A stretch of DNA of 64,000 nucleotides. It comes from Saussurea involucrata. Taxonomy: Eukaryota > Streptophyta > Magnoliopsida > Asterales > Asteraceae. The notes under the pieces are model-generated. The model was not told where the DNA came from. It worked only from the letters and a program-made list of their open reading frames with translations, and searched no databases. Positions 1 through 9,318 of this stretch are shown here, one piece after another. A program made the position numbers and the translations under genes. The stretch spans positions 94,466,873-94,530,872 of the forward strand of contig CM066326.1 of NCBI GenBank assembly GCA_033807775.1, in the 5' to 3' direction. Each line of letters begins with the position of its first letter. The first letter of the stretch is position 1.

Positions 1-533
1 AAGAAATCTTGAGTTGATAGCAGATTAAAATCTCTCGATTAGTTGAATCAGCAACACAACTCAAGTGATCAAACTCTCTAAAAATATCCAAGTGATAAAC
101 CTTATTCAAGAGTGATTATTCATATTAAAATCTCTACCCTCTTGTAAGTGTTTGAATTAGAGTGAGTGATCCACATTAATCTCTCAAAGAAGAGTGTTTC
201 GCGTTTGTTGTATTAAGGTTTGTGTTTCTACCGTAAAGAACACGTTTCGTATTGGATCTCCGAGAAGTGTTATTTTCTCGAGGTGGACTAGCCAACTTTG
301 TGTTTGGTGAACCACTTTAAAAATATCGTTGTCAAGTATTCTCTTTCCCTTATCTCTTTACATTTCCGCTGTGCATTTAAATTATATCTGTTTATATAAT
401 TGTTGTATATTTACTTGTTTATACTCTGCTTTATTTTTACTGTATTGTTTGTACTGTATTTATTTGTTCAAAGAATTTTTGAAAGAAAAAGATTTTAAAT
501 ACAACCTTACCCCCCCCCTTAGGTTGTCCAACA
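1..533 (+). repeat. 5' LTR of element A, 3' part only
   Basis: Matches the last 536 bp of the 3' LTR. It ends in GGTTGTCCAACA immediately before the primer binding site. U3, with the palindromes and TATA box, is outside the window. The short open frame at 329-634 lies in the LTR and in leader sequence and is not taken as a gene. Confidence 0.93.
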
Positions 534-535
534 TT

Positions 536-547
536 TGGTATCAGAGC
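536..547 (+). other. Primer binding site, initiator tRNA-Met
   Basis: TGGTATCAGAGC, complementary to the 3' end of plant initiator tRNA-Met, begins 2 nt after the LTR end CCAACA. It primes minus-strand DNA synthesis and fixes the LTR boundary. Confidence 0.93.
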
Positions 548-591
548 AGGTCTTTCAAAATATTCTGCATATTTTTCTCTTATTCTTCTAA

Positions 592-2502
592 ATGGCTCAA
601 CAAACTAATATCGTGTTTTCAAAACCTCCTTTGATAGATACTGAAAAGTTTGGCATTTGGGCCGAGCTATTTGAATGTCACGTGCGTGGCAAAAATCAAA
701 AGATTTGGAACATCATAGAAAAAGGGAATTTTAAACCCACCATTGTGAAAGATGATGTTTATATTGATAAACCTATAGATGACTGGACTACTTCTGATGA
801 AGCTCATTTTTGTTTAAACTTTGAAGCTAAGAATATATTATATGCTGCTTTAACATCTGACGAAATTGAAAGAGTATATACTTATAAAACTGCAAATCAA
901 ATATGGGAAAGTTTAAATAATACTCATCGTGGAAACACGGAGGTTAAATCTAGTAAAGTAAATATTTTAGTTCACGGTTATGAACTATTCGAAATGAAAC
1001 AAGATGAGTCAATTGACTCAATGTTTAAAAGATTTAACCTTATTGTGACTACTTTGAAAGGTTTGGATCGCACTTATCCTAACGAGGACTATATAAGGAA
1101 AATCCTACGAGCTCTTCCTTCGGAGTGGATGCAAAAGATAACATCCTTAGAAGACTCCCGTGACCTTTCCATAATGAAGATAGATGACTTGATCGGTAAT
1201 CTTAAAGTGCATGAAATTGCACTTAAAAGAAACAAAGACCGGGAGCAAGTTAAAAAGAAATCAATCGCTCTCAATGTCTCAACACCAAAAGATGAGAAGA
1301 AAAAGGAGAAAGCTAGCTCCTCGAAAGATCCATCCGAAACTCTCGATGAAGTCGCCATGTTGGTAAGAAACTTTTCCAAATTTCTTAATAATAATAATAA
1401 ATTTTCTAACAATGGCAGATTTCAAAGAAACGGTAACTACCGTCGTGGTGGTGAAAATCGAAGTCGTAAGTTCCATAAACGAGACGAAAAAGTTAAGAAA
1501 AATGGCGACTCGAGTGAAGACGATAAAGCTAAGCCAAAGAGAGGCTTTTGCTACTCATGTGGTGACAAAGACCACTACGCCAATGAATGTCCAAAAAAGA
1601 ACAAATTCCAAAAGAAGAAGGAGAAAGCCTTCATTGGAGGCGCGTGGAGCGAGAGTGAAGAAGAAGATGACTATCAAGCCATTTGTCTTATGGCCGATAG
1701 CGACGACGAGGTAAAATCTTCTTACTCGGATTACGATAGTGATTATGAAAGTGATAGTGAAAATAATCTTGAAGAATTATATGAATCTTTTCATAAAATG
1801 GCCGCTCTTGCAAATCGTTACCAAGATGAGAATGCTATGTTAAAAGAAACTGTAAATGCATGTAAAAAGGAAATAAAAAATGTTAAACAAAAATCTGAAA
1901 ATGATATAGATATAATTGCTAAATTAGAAACTAAATTAGGAGAAAAAGATTTTTGTAAATCTTGTGATGTTTTAAATAAAGAAATTGCATGCTTGAATAA
2001 AAAATCACATGAAAATATTATTTGTACAAAATGTGATATTCTTGATAATGAGATTACATGTTTAAAGGCTAAATGTGCTTCATATGAAAAAGATAACATG
2101 CTAGCTAAAGCCTTTGAAAGTAGCAATGAGAAAGTTCTTAACATGCTTAATATGCCTAACCGTATAAAATGTAGAAAAGGCATTGGTTCCAATACTTGTG
2201 TTGATAAATGTTCATGTATACCCATCAAAAGATTCTATGAATCACCTAAAGTAAATACAAGAAATCAATATGTGCAAAAACCTCCGTATGTGCGTAAAAT
2301 AAATAATGTAAATTATAATACGAGAAAACCGTATGCTCGCATGTACCATGATAAATATTCTAAACCTAATAATAATGCGAATGTAAATACTTGTTTTTAT
2401 GTGTATGATAAATATAATCGCAAAATTAAAATGGTAAATAAATGGATTCCAAAAGGAATGTTTAGTAATGATAATCCCGGTGGTATGCGTTTATGGTTTT
2501 AA
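592..2502 (+). CDS. gag: Gag polyprotein of Sirevirus A
   Basis: A 636-aa protein that should form the cytoplasmic virus-like particle and package element RNA. The first ~210 residues match the copia-type Gag (UBN2-like) pattern, with motifs such as 'IWESLNNTHRG' and 'MKQDESIDSMFKRF'. A basic, Asn-rich linker leads to one CCHC zinc knuckle (CYSCGDKDHYANEC, residues 320-333), followed by an acidic Ser/Glu/Asp-rich tract. Residues ~400-530 look like a coiled coil. They contain two copies of a Cys-rich unit, C-x2-C-D-x-L-x2-E-I-x-C-L, starting at about residues 455 and 478, which I do not recognise as a described domain. The C-terminus (WIPKG) resembles the segment that normally precedes protease, but the frame closes there. 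This is the first ATG after the PBS, and the leader is short. Confidence 0.9.
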   Translation: MAQQTNIVFSKPPLIDTEKFGIWAELFECHVRGKNQKIWNIIEKGNFKPTIVKDDVYIDKPIDDWTTSDEAHFCLNFEAKNILYAALTSDEIERVYTYKTANQIWESLNNTHRGNTEVKSSKVNILVHGYELFEMKQDESIDSMFKRFNLIVTTLKGLDRTYPNEDYIRKILRALPSEWMQKITSLEDSRDLSIMKIDDLIGNLKVHEIALKRNKDREQVKKKSIALNVSTPKDEKKKEKASSSKDPSETLDEVAMLVRNFSKFLNNNNKFSNNGRFQRNGNYRRGGENRSRKFHKRDEKVKKNGDSSEDDKAKPKRGFCYSCGDKDHYANECPKKNKFQKKKEKAFIGGAWSESEEEDDYQAICLMADSDDEVKSSYSDYDSDYESDSENNLEELYESFHKMAALANRYQDENAMLKETVNACKKEIKNVKQKSENDIDIIAKLETKLGEKDFCKSCDVLNKEIACLNKKSHENIICTKCDILDNEITCLKAKCASYEKDNMLAKAFESSNEKVLNMLNMPNRIKCRKGIGSNTCVDKCSCIPIKRFYESPKVNTRNQYVQKPPYVRKINNVNYNTRKPYARMYHDKYSKPNNNANVNTCFYVYDKYNRKIKMVNKWIPKGMFSNDNPGGMRLWF

Positions 2503-2831
2503 ATGTGTTATGTATATATATATAGTTTAAATATATTTTGTTGTATACATTATATATATAAGTAATATATATTCTATGTACTGTTTGTTTACATATATAT
2601 ACGTATTACATATATATATATATAATATGGTGTTTGTTATATATATATATTAATATGATTTGATGTATTATATATATATATTAATATTGTGTAATATATT
2701 ATATATATATATATATTCTGTTTTACTTTATATATATGTATGTTGGTTGACTTTTGAAACTAATTGTCAAGGACCCACGAGAAATGGGGACCATAAAAGT
2801 TACATCTTCATTATTGTAGATTGACCTTGAT
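2503..2831 (+). repeat. AT-rich gag-pol spacer with TA microsatellite runs
   Basis: 329 bp between the gag stop and the pol ATG, made mostly of TATATA runs in several blocks. There are stops in the pol frame, the last being TAG at 2817-2819. Gag and pol cannot be joined by simple readthrough. Pol lies in the -1 frame relative to gag. Confidence 0.85.
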
Positions 2832-5800
2832 ATGGACTGGATACTCGATAGTGGTTGCACACGTCACATGACCGGAAACAATAATCTCTTTTCATCATAT
2901 AAGTCATGTGATGGTGGACAGGTAATTTTTGGAGGAAACTCCAAAGGAAATATAATTGGTAGAGGTACAGTCTCTTGCAATAATGTTCAATTTCTTAATG
3001 TTAATCATGTTGATAATTTACATTTTAATTTATTGAGTGTTCGCCAATTGTGTAAAAATAATACAACTGTTGTCTTCGAAGAAGATTCTTGTAAAATCAT
3101 AAAAAATGGCAAAGTTCTTTTAAATGGCTTTGTAAAAGGAAATTTATATATTTGTAAAACTGTTGTATCTGATAATGTATGCTTATCTTCTATTAATGAT
3201 GTTTCTACTTTATGGCATAGGCGTTTAGGTCACGCTAATCTAAGATTAATGCAAAACTTAAAAAATAAGGAGCTTGTGAGTGACCTGCCAAAATTAAAGT
3301 TTGATAATCATTTTTGTGATGCTTGTCGTGTCGGCAAACAACATCACGTTTCTCATAAATCAAAAAATGTTATTTCTACTCAAAGAGTTTTAGAACTTTT
3401 ACATATGGATCTTTTTGGCCCGATGGCTATTCAAAGTTTTGGAGGAAATTTTTATACTTTGGTTATTGTGGATGATTATTCCCGTTATACTTGGACTTTA
3501 TTTTTGAGACATAAAAATGAGGCTTTTGAAAAGTTTAAAATTTTGGGAAAACGAATTCAAAACCAACAAGGTTGTACGATTGTTTCCATACGTACGGACC
3601 ATGGACGAGAATTCGATAATGATGTACAATTTGGTGCCTTTTGTGATAAACATGGTATAACTCATAACTTTTCGGCTCCTCGAACTCCTCAATCTAACGG
3701 GGTTGTTGAAAGGAAAAATCGAACGTTGCAAGAAATGAGTAGAACTATGCTAAACGAACATCAAGTTCCCCAAAAGTTTTGGTGTGATGCCGTTGCTACC
3801 GCGACCTATGTGCTTAACCGTGTCCTAATTAGAGGTATCCTAAATAAGACACCCTATGAACTTTACCGAGGTAGAAAACCTTCCCTAGCTCACCTAAAAG
3901 TTTTTGGTTGTAAATGTTTCATTTTAAACACCAAATCTTACCTAACCAAATTTGACCCCAAAGCCTATGAAGGAGTTTTCCTAGGTTATTCTTGGAATAG
4001 CAAAGCCTATAGAATCCTAAATAAGGAGACCATGGTAGTGGAAGAATCCCTTAATGTTAGTTTTGACGAGAGTCCTCCCAAACCGAGTGCATCCTTAGCA
4101 AATGATAATATCCGTGAAGGAGATGTCTTAGCCCAACAACTTAGTACCTTGGATTTAGGTACCCAACCTTCCACAAATAATATTGAATCTAGTGATGCCC
4201 CTCCATGCTTTATTCCACAAGGTATAGATGATCCTAACCTTAGAACCGCTCGAGGCCATCCCGTAGATCAAATTATAGGTGACCTAAACCAAAGGACAAC
4301 TAGATCACAAATCCTTACCCATTGTGCTTTCCATGCCTTTATCTCAACCATAGAACCTAAAACCATAGATGAAGCTTTAGGTGATGAGGATTGGATATTG
4401 GCCATGCAAGATGAGTTAAACCAATTTACTAGGAATGATGTGTGGGACTTAGTGCCTAGCCCTAGTAGTCAAACCATTATTGGCACAAGATGGGTCTTCC
4501 GAAACAAGGTAGACGAAAACGGTGGAGTCACACGAAACAAGGCACGTTTAGTTGCCAAGGGGTACAGTCAACAAGAAGGTATAGATTATGACGAAACCTT
4601 TGCACCGGTTGCAAGGTTGGAGTCTATTCGAATGCTTCTCGCTTTTGCAAATGCTAAAGATTTTAAGTTATTTCAAATGGATGTTAAAAGTGCTTTCTTA
4701 AATGGTATTATAAATGAGGAGGTATACGTTTCTCAACCTCCCGGTTTTGAAAGTTTTGAAAACCCGACACATGTTTATAAATTAAAAAAGGCGCTTTATG
4801 GTTTAAAGCAGGCTCCGCGTGCGTGGTATGATAGATTAAAAACCTTTTTAATTGTTAGTGGTTATATTATGGGTAAAATTGATAATACTTTATTTGTGAA
4901 ATATGTTCAAAATGATATTGTGGTTGTGCAAGTATATGTTGATGATATTATTTTTGGTTCCACTAATGAAAAACTGTGTAATGAATTTTCTGCGAAAATG
5001 ACAAGCGAGTTTGAAATGAGCATGATGGGAGAGTTAAAATACTTCTTAGGATTGCAAATAAAACAATGTGAAACTGGTATTTTCATTAGTCAATCTAAAT
5101 ATTGTAAAGATATGTTGAAAAAGTTTAACTTTGAAAATGTCAAACCCGTTGAAACTCCAATGACCACAAATTTGCAATTATCTCGTGACGAGGAGGGAAA
5201 CGATTTTAATGAAAAGATTTATCGTGGTATGATTGGTAGTTTATTATATTTAACTGCTAGTAGACCTGACATTATGTTTAGTGTATGTTTATGTGCTCGT
5301 TTTCAATCTTCACCTAAACAATCTCACTATGAAGCTGTCAAGCGTATTTTTCGATATTTACGAGGTACTACTAATCTTGGCTTATGGTACGCAAAGCAAC
5401 CCGAGTTAGAAGTAACGTGTTTTGCCGATTCCGATCTTGGTGGATCTATTGTTGACCGAAAAAGTACTAGTGGGGTATGCGCCTTTATAGGTCTCTCACT
5501 TGTATCTTGGTTCTCTAAGAAACAACAATCCGTAGCTTTGTCTACCACCGAAGCGGAATATGTAGCCGCCGCAAGAGCATGTGCTCAAGTCCTATGGATG
5601 AAACACACACTTACCGATTTTGAGGTACACCTAACCAAAATTCCAATTATGTGTGATAACTCAAGTGCCATAAACTTAAGTAAAAATCCCGTTTTGCATT
5701 CTCGTACCAAACATATTGAATTGAGACATCACTTTTTACGAGATAATGTTCAAAAAGGCAAAATCGTGCTTGAAAAGGTTGATTCGGAAGATAATTTGGC

Positions 5801-5882
5801 CGATATTTTCACTAAAGCTCTAAACAAGAAGGCGTTCTTTAAATTAAGACTTGGTTTAGGCATGCTTGAGTATAACCCTTGA
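2832..5882 (+). CDS. pol: Pol polyprotein of Sirevirus A (protease - integrase - RT - RNase H)
   Basis: A 1016-aa open polyprotein in copia order. The aspartic protease active site is D-S-G at residues 6-8 (LDSGCTRHMTG). A GAG-pre-integrase HHCC-type zinc region lies at about 125-175 (LWHRRLGH ... FCDACRVGKQHH). Integrase catalytic residues are about D193, D256 and E293 (MDLFGP, RTDHGREF, NGVVERKN). RT shows KARLVAKGYSQ, FQMDVKSAFLNG and the catalytic YVDD at 702-705. RNase H lies at about 860-985 (FADSDLGG, STTEAEYVAA, DNSSAINL). No internal stop or frameshift was seen. The ATG lies just upstream of the protease motif, so the normal gag-protease linker is missing. It may be made by frameshifting, by splicing around the TA spacer, or by internal initiation; which of these is unknown. 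Confidence 0.93.
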   Translation: MDWILDSGCTRHMTGNNNLFSSYKSCDGGQVIFGGNSKGNIIGRGTVSCNNVQFLNVNHVDNLHFNLLSVRQLCKNNTTVVFEEDSCKIIKNGKVLLNGFVKGNLYICKTVVSDNVCLSSINDVSTLWHRRLGHANLRLMQNLKNKELVSDLPKLKFDNHFCDACRVGKQHHVSHKSKNVISTQRVLELLHMDLFGPMAIQSFGGNFYTLVIVDDYSRYTWTLFLRHKNEAFEKFKILGKRIQNQQGCTIVSIRTDHGREFDNDVQFGAFCDKHGITHNFSAPRTPQSNGVVERKNRTLQEMSRTMLNEHQVPQKFWCDAVATATYVLNRVLIRGILNKTPYELYRGRKPSLAHLKVFGCKCFILNTKSYLTKFDPKAYEGVFLGYSWNSKAYRILNKETMVVEESLNVSFDESPPKPSASLANDNIREGDVLAQQLSTLDLGTQPSTNNIESSDAPPCFIPQGIDDPNLRTARGHPVDQIIGDLNQRTTRSQILTHCAFHAFISTIEPKTIDEALGDEDWILAMQDELNQFTRNDVWDLVPSPSSQTIIGTRWVFRNKVDENGGVTRNKARLVAKGYSQQEGIDYDETFAPVARLESIRMLLAFANAKDFKLFQMDVKSAFLNGIINEEVYVSQPPGFESFENPTHVYKLKKALYGLKQAPRAWYDRLKTFLIVSGYIMGKIDNTLFVKYVQNDIVVVQVYVDDIIFGSTNEKLCNEFSAKMTSEFEMSMMGELKYFLGLQIKQCETGIFISQSKYCKDMLKKFNFENVKPVETPMTTNLQLSRDEEGNDFNEKIYRGMIGSLLYLTASRPDIMFSVCLCARFQSSPKQSHYEAVKRIFRYLRGTTNLGLWYAKQPELEVTCFADSDLGGSIVDRKSTSGVCAFIGLSLVSWFSKKQQSVALSTTEAEYVAAARACAQVLWMKHTLTDFEVHLTKIPIMCDNSSAINLSKNPVLHSRTKHIELRHHFLRDNVQKGKIVLEKVDSEDNLADIFTKALNKKAFFKLRLGLGMLEYNP

Positions 5883-5913
5883 TAAATACTAACTCTCAAA
5901 TATTTCATATTTT

Positions 5914-6045
5914 GAGGGGGAGCATCTTTCGAGGGGGAGCATAAGCGACTTTCTTGAACCCTTTTTGCTTCGACAAAAGGGGGAGAGAAACCGAGTATGC
6001 TCTCGTGTTTAGCGTTGTGTTTGTCATCATCAAAAAGGGGGAGAT
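5914..6045 (+). other. Polypurine tract cluster (four copies)
   Basis: GGGGGAG-containing tracts lie at 5914-5925, 5931-5942, 5975-5987 and 6032-6045. The last directly abuts the 3' LTR and is the likely plus-strand primer. Multiplied PPTs are a described Sirevirus feature. Confidence 0.85.
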
Positions 6046-6459
6046 TGTTGGTGCAAGTATACCCAGCTTTAAATATTGTGATATATTTTTGGTACACATA
6101 AAATCACATCTCCATATTTATTTTGATGATTACAAAACACACCGCATTATCTGTTATCTAATATTTTATCTGAGTGTGCAGATATTTAAATAATCTCGAT
6201 AAATTTTTTTATCTGAAGAATCCAAGTCTGAAGAGTTTCGTCATTTTATTTTAAAATGATAAACACCCTAAAATATTTTATCACTTGGATATTTCGTATC
6301 TATATAAATATATTTGAATCAAATATATATATAATTTTTTTTAATTCACATGATATATATATATTATTATGCATGTCTGCTACTGTTCATCAAACTGCAA
6401 AAAGATTGTGATCAGCCGAAGTACCCTGCGTTGCCATGCTCTCATTGGACAAATCTTTT

Positions 6460-6698
6460 GGCGGTATACCGCCAAGGTTTACGCGGTATACCGCGGGTAC
6501 TGTTCTCCATCAGCATCATCTGCATATGAAGCTTCGTTTGTCAGGAAATATGTCAGGCGGTATACCGCCATGTGCAACGCGGTATACCGCGGGTACACAA
6601 AGCCGTTGGTTTTTTTGCAGGGTTGCAGGGTTGACCTTCTCCTCTGCTGCACCTTTTTCTGACGCAGGTATACCGCGATGGTTTGGCGGTATACCGCG
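6460..6698 (+). repeat. Cluster of six GGTATACC-centred palindromes in LTR U3
   Basis: GGCGGTATACCGCC lies at 6460-6473 and 6556-6569. CGCGGTATACCGCG lies at 6482-6495 and 6578-6591. Two less perfect copies lie around 6665-6677 and 6685-6698. The first four form two 22-bp-spaced pairs, 96 bp apart, each pair followed by GGTAC. The cluster lies upstream of the TATA box and is probably a cis-regulatory array. Confidence 0.9.
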
Positions 6699-6725
6699 AA
6701 TGCCTCAAGCCTGTTGTTCTTCCAG

Positions 6726-6733
6726 TATAAATA
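6726..6733 (+). promoter_or_regulatory. TATA box of the element A LTR promoter
   Basis: TATAAATA sits about 30 bp downstream of the last palindrome. Transcription should start near 6755-6765, so the R region begins about there. Confidence 0.65.
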
Positions 6734-7917
6734 CATGCTTCCAGCAGCCTTCAATGCTTACACCAACTTCAGCAATAAATTCTCCCTCAGCATTTGATTA
6801 TTATTCTGCTGCTTTCTTACTCACACTAAATCACTTAAACTGATAAAATTAATTTTTGAGCAAGAAATCTTGAGTTGATAGCAGATTAAAATCTCTCGAT
6901 TAGTTGAATCAGCAACACAACTCAAGTGATCAAACTCTCTAAAAATATCCAAGTGATAAACCTTATTCAAGAGTGATTATTCATATTAAAATCTCTACCC
7001 TCTTGTAAGTGTTTGAATTAGAGTGAGTGATCCACATTAATCTCTCAAAGAAGAGTGTTTCGCGTTTGTTGTATTAAGGTTTGTGTTTCTACCGTAAAGA
7101 ACACGTTTCGTATTGGATCTCCGAGAAGTGTTATTTTCTCGAGGTGGACTAGCCAACTTTGTGTTTGGTGAACCACTTTAAAAATATCGTTGTCAAGTAT
7201 TCTCTTTCCCTTATCTCTTTACATTTCCGCTGTGCATTTAAATTATATCTGTTTATATAATTGTTGTATATTTACTTGTTTATACTCTGCTTTATTTTTA
7301 CTGTATTGTTTGTACTGTATTTATTTGTTCAAAGAATTTTTGAAAGAAAAAGATTTTAAATACAACCTTACCCCCCCCCCCCTTAGGTTGTCCAACAATT
7401 TCAATATTGCCCCTTATTATTATTTACTAACTATTATTATTAATAAATATTAAATTTTTAAATTTAATTATAATTAATTAATAAATATTATTTAATATTA
7501 ACTAAAAATTATTAAATTAAATTTTAATTATACATTGATATTAAATTTTCATTATTTAGAATTATTATTAATCATATAAATTATTTTTATTTATTTTTGA
7601 ATATTAATAAATATATTTTAATTATCAATTAGTATTATTTTTTAATAATTATTTGATTATTTTTTCATATTGTATGTAACGATTATTTAAAATCATAATT
7701 TAATATATATATTTTTTCTAAAACTTGTTTTAAAAAATTCAAAATTTATAGTATATGTGTAATAATAAATTTTAAATTTCTTTTTAATTAACATATTGTA
7801 TTATTTAATTTTTCTTTATTACATTGGTTGTATTAATTAACATGTTATATTGTTATAAATTTGTTTTAATTACATAATTAAATTTGTAATTGATAATTAT
7901 TTGAAGATATCCTTTTT

Positions 7918-8062
7918 GGTTATTTTATATGCTTATAAGCTACTTTTGCCAAACGTAACTTTTTCATCAACTAGCTTATCAGCTAATTTATCAATCAACA
8001 GCTAGCTTATCAGCTAGTTTGCCAAAATGAGTAAAGTTACTCATCAAATCGTTTGGACAAAA
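7918..8062. mobile_element. MITE-like inverted-repeat tract (possibly hAT-type)
   Basis: AGCTTATCAGCT-type words recur and the two sides are imperfect inverted copies: CCAAACG near 7950 pairs with CGTTTGG near 8050, and CTAGCTTATCAGCTA occurs in the middle. Clear termini and target duplications were not found. Confidence 0.4.
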
Positions 8063-8789
8063 CAAAATGGTTTGTTTTTAAAAATATTTGTTTTCGCTTT
8101 ATTATCTTCTACTTAGAAAAACGTAAATATCTTGAGAATAATTATTAACAAAACAAAATTAATTTTAAACGGCTCAAAAGAAAATAAATATAGAATTCCT
8201 TAAAAAAGGAAAAAAATACAATTGCCATCCAAATATATTTTTTTATTGTAATAAACAAAGATATGATAACCGTATTGAATGTGCATCGAGGCAAAAGTCA
8301 ACTTATCCTATAATTAGTTTGTATGTGACCCCACCCCTCATGTAAATATCACACATGTCCATTTTGTTATACTTATTAATATCAAATAATTTTATTCATT
8401 CCCATTTTAATCATAGTTTTAATATAATATAACATGGCAAGCGATTAGGCTATGCCAAAGATCGTTTGTGTCACTAATTTAGTATCACATGTGATTAACT
8501 ATAATAGTAATAATAATAATATAATATGGATGTTCTCGTATTATTGTAAAATGATGATGTTCTCTTTTGATCTTAGCCTTATATAAGTGAGATCGAGAGA
8601 GAACCTAAAAAACAGAATGACCATGAAAAATCGGATGAAGAAAATAGATCAACTTCTAGATAATAAAGTGGTTTTTTTTATGTATAATGTGTTTCACAAT
8701 GATTTTTGTAGTATTCACTGGTTATCGATTTAGAAATAAGAGATTTTTTTTAAAAAAAAAGATGGTTATAATATATTTTTAACCACATT

Positions 8790-8945
8790 CGTTGGATAAT
8801 CTCAATCTAACAGTTTGAATAAGTTCTTCAGTTTCTTTCTGTCCTAGGGTCTATCTAGATCTTCAGTTTCTTTCGTTGGATAATCTCAATCTAACAGTTT
8901 GAATGAGTTATCTTTTCTATATATATTGTTGGATAATCTCAATCT
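8790..8945 (+). repeat. Short direct repeats starting CGTTGGATAATCTC
   Basis: Three copies of GTTGGATAATCTCAATCT begin near 8791, 8875 and 8928. The first two also share the next ~18 bp and the CTTCAGTTTCTTT spacer. Not coding. Confidence 0.75.
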
Positions 8946-9205
8946 TTTCATTTAGTAGCTTACTAAATGAAGTTCATTGTGGATGCAAATGTGGTTGTGG
9001 TTCTAAAATTTGTTCACTTTCTTAAAACCATTTATAATTATTTTTTAAATGGCTTATACTTCATTTTAATATAATAATGATCATAGTTATAAAAGATGGT
9101 CTGAAATTTATATTTGCTAAATATGAACTAAACTCAAAAGGTTCATATAAAACTCAAACTCCCATCACAATATATTGTCACCAAGTTCAGATTAAAAGCA
9201 AGCAA

Positions 9206-9242
9206 TCACCTACACCTACACCTACACCTACACCTACACCTA
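9206..9242 (+). repeat. (ACACCT)n microsatellite
   Basis: About six perfect hexamer copies, upstream of (downstream in transcription from) the minus-strand gene that ends at 9319. Confidence 0.9.
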
Positions 9243-9318
9243 TGGAAGACAACCATGTAACACCAAACTAGCTGTTTTAGCTTCAGCTTCAAATCAAACT
9301 CAAAAACTCAACCTGGTC

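Larger units (their letters stand above)
1..7397 (+). mobile_element. Sirevirus-type Ty1/copia LTR retrotransposon (element A), 5' end cut by window edge
   Basis: The order is LTR - primer binding site - gag - pol (protease, integrase, RT, RNase H) - polypurine tracts - LTR, which is the copia order. Sirevirus assignment is inference. It rests on the long gag with a coiled-coil C-terminal part, the repeated GGGGGAG tracts before the 3' LTR and the palindrome cluster in the LTR; multiplied PPTs and LTR palindromes are described Sirevirus hallmarks. The visible 533 bp of the 5' LTR align with 6862-7397 with no difference I could see except the length of a C-run (9 versus 12). Both ORFs are open. 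This suggests a young, possibly mobile-competent insertion. No env-like ORF lies between pol and the 3' LTR. Target duplications cannot be checked because the 5' end is outside the window. Confidence 0.93.
6046..7397 (+). repeat. 3' LTR of element A (1352 bp)
   Basis: Begins TGTTGG after the PPT and ends CCAACA, so the termini are 6-bp inverted repeats. It contains the palindrome cluster, a TATA box at 6726, and an R/U5 part shared with 1-533. A run of 12 C lies just before the 3' end (9 in the 5' LTR). Confidence 0.93.
7398..9318. other. AT-rich intergenic region, no gene seen
   Basis: 7398-7900 is very AT-rich with no coding signal. The rest contains the MITE-like tract, a small tandem duplication and a hexanucleotide repeat listed separately. 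The open frame at 9077-9271 runs into the hexamer repeat and has no recognisable domain. Confidence 0.7.

Noticed and set aside
329..634. 101-codon hydrophobic open frame and its copy at 7190-7453
   Set aside because: Lies in LTR R/U5 sequence and the leader, overlaps the PBS and gag start; a T-rich artefact.
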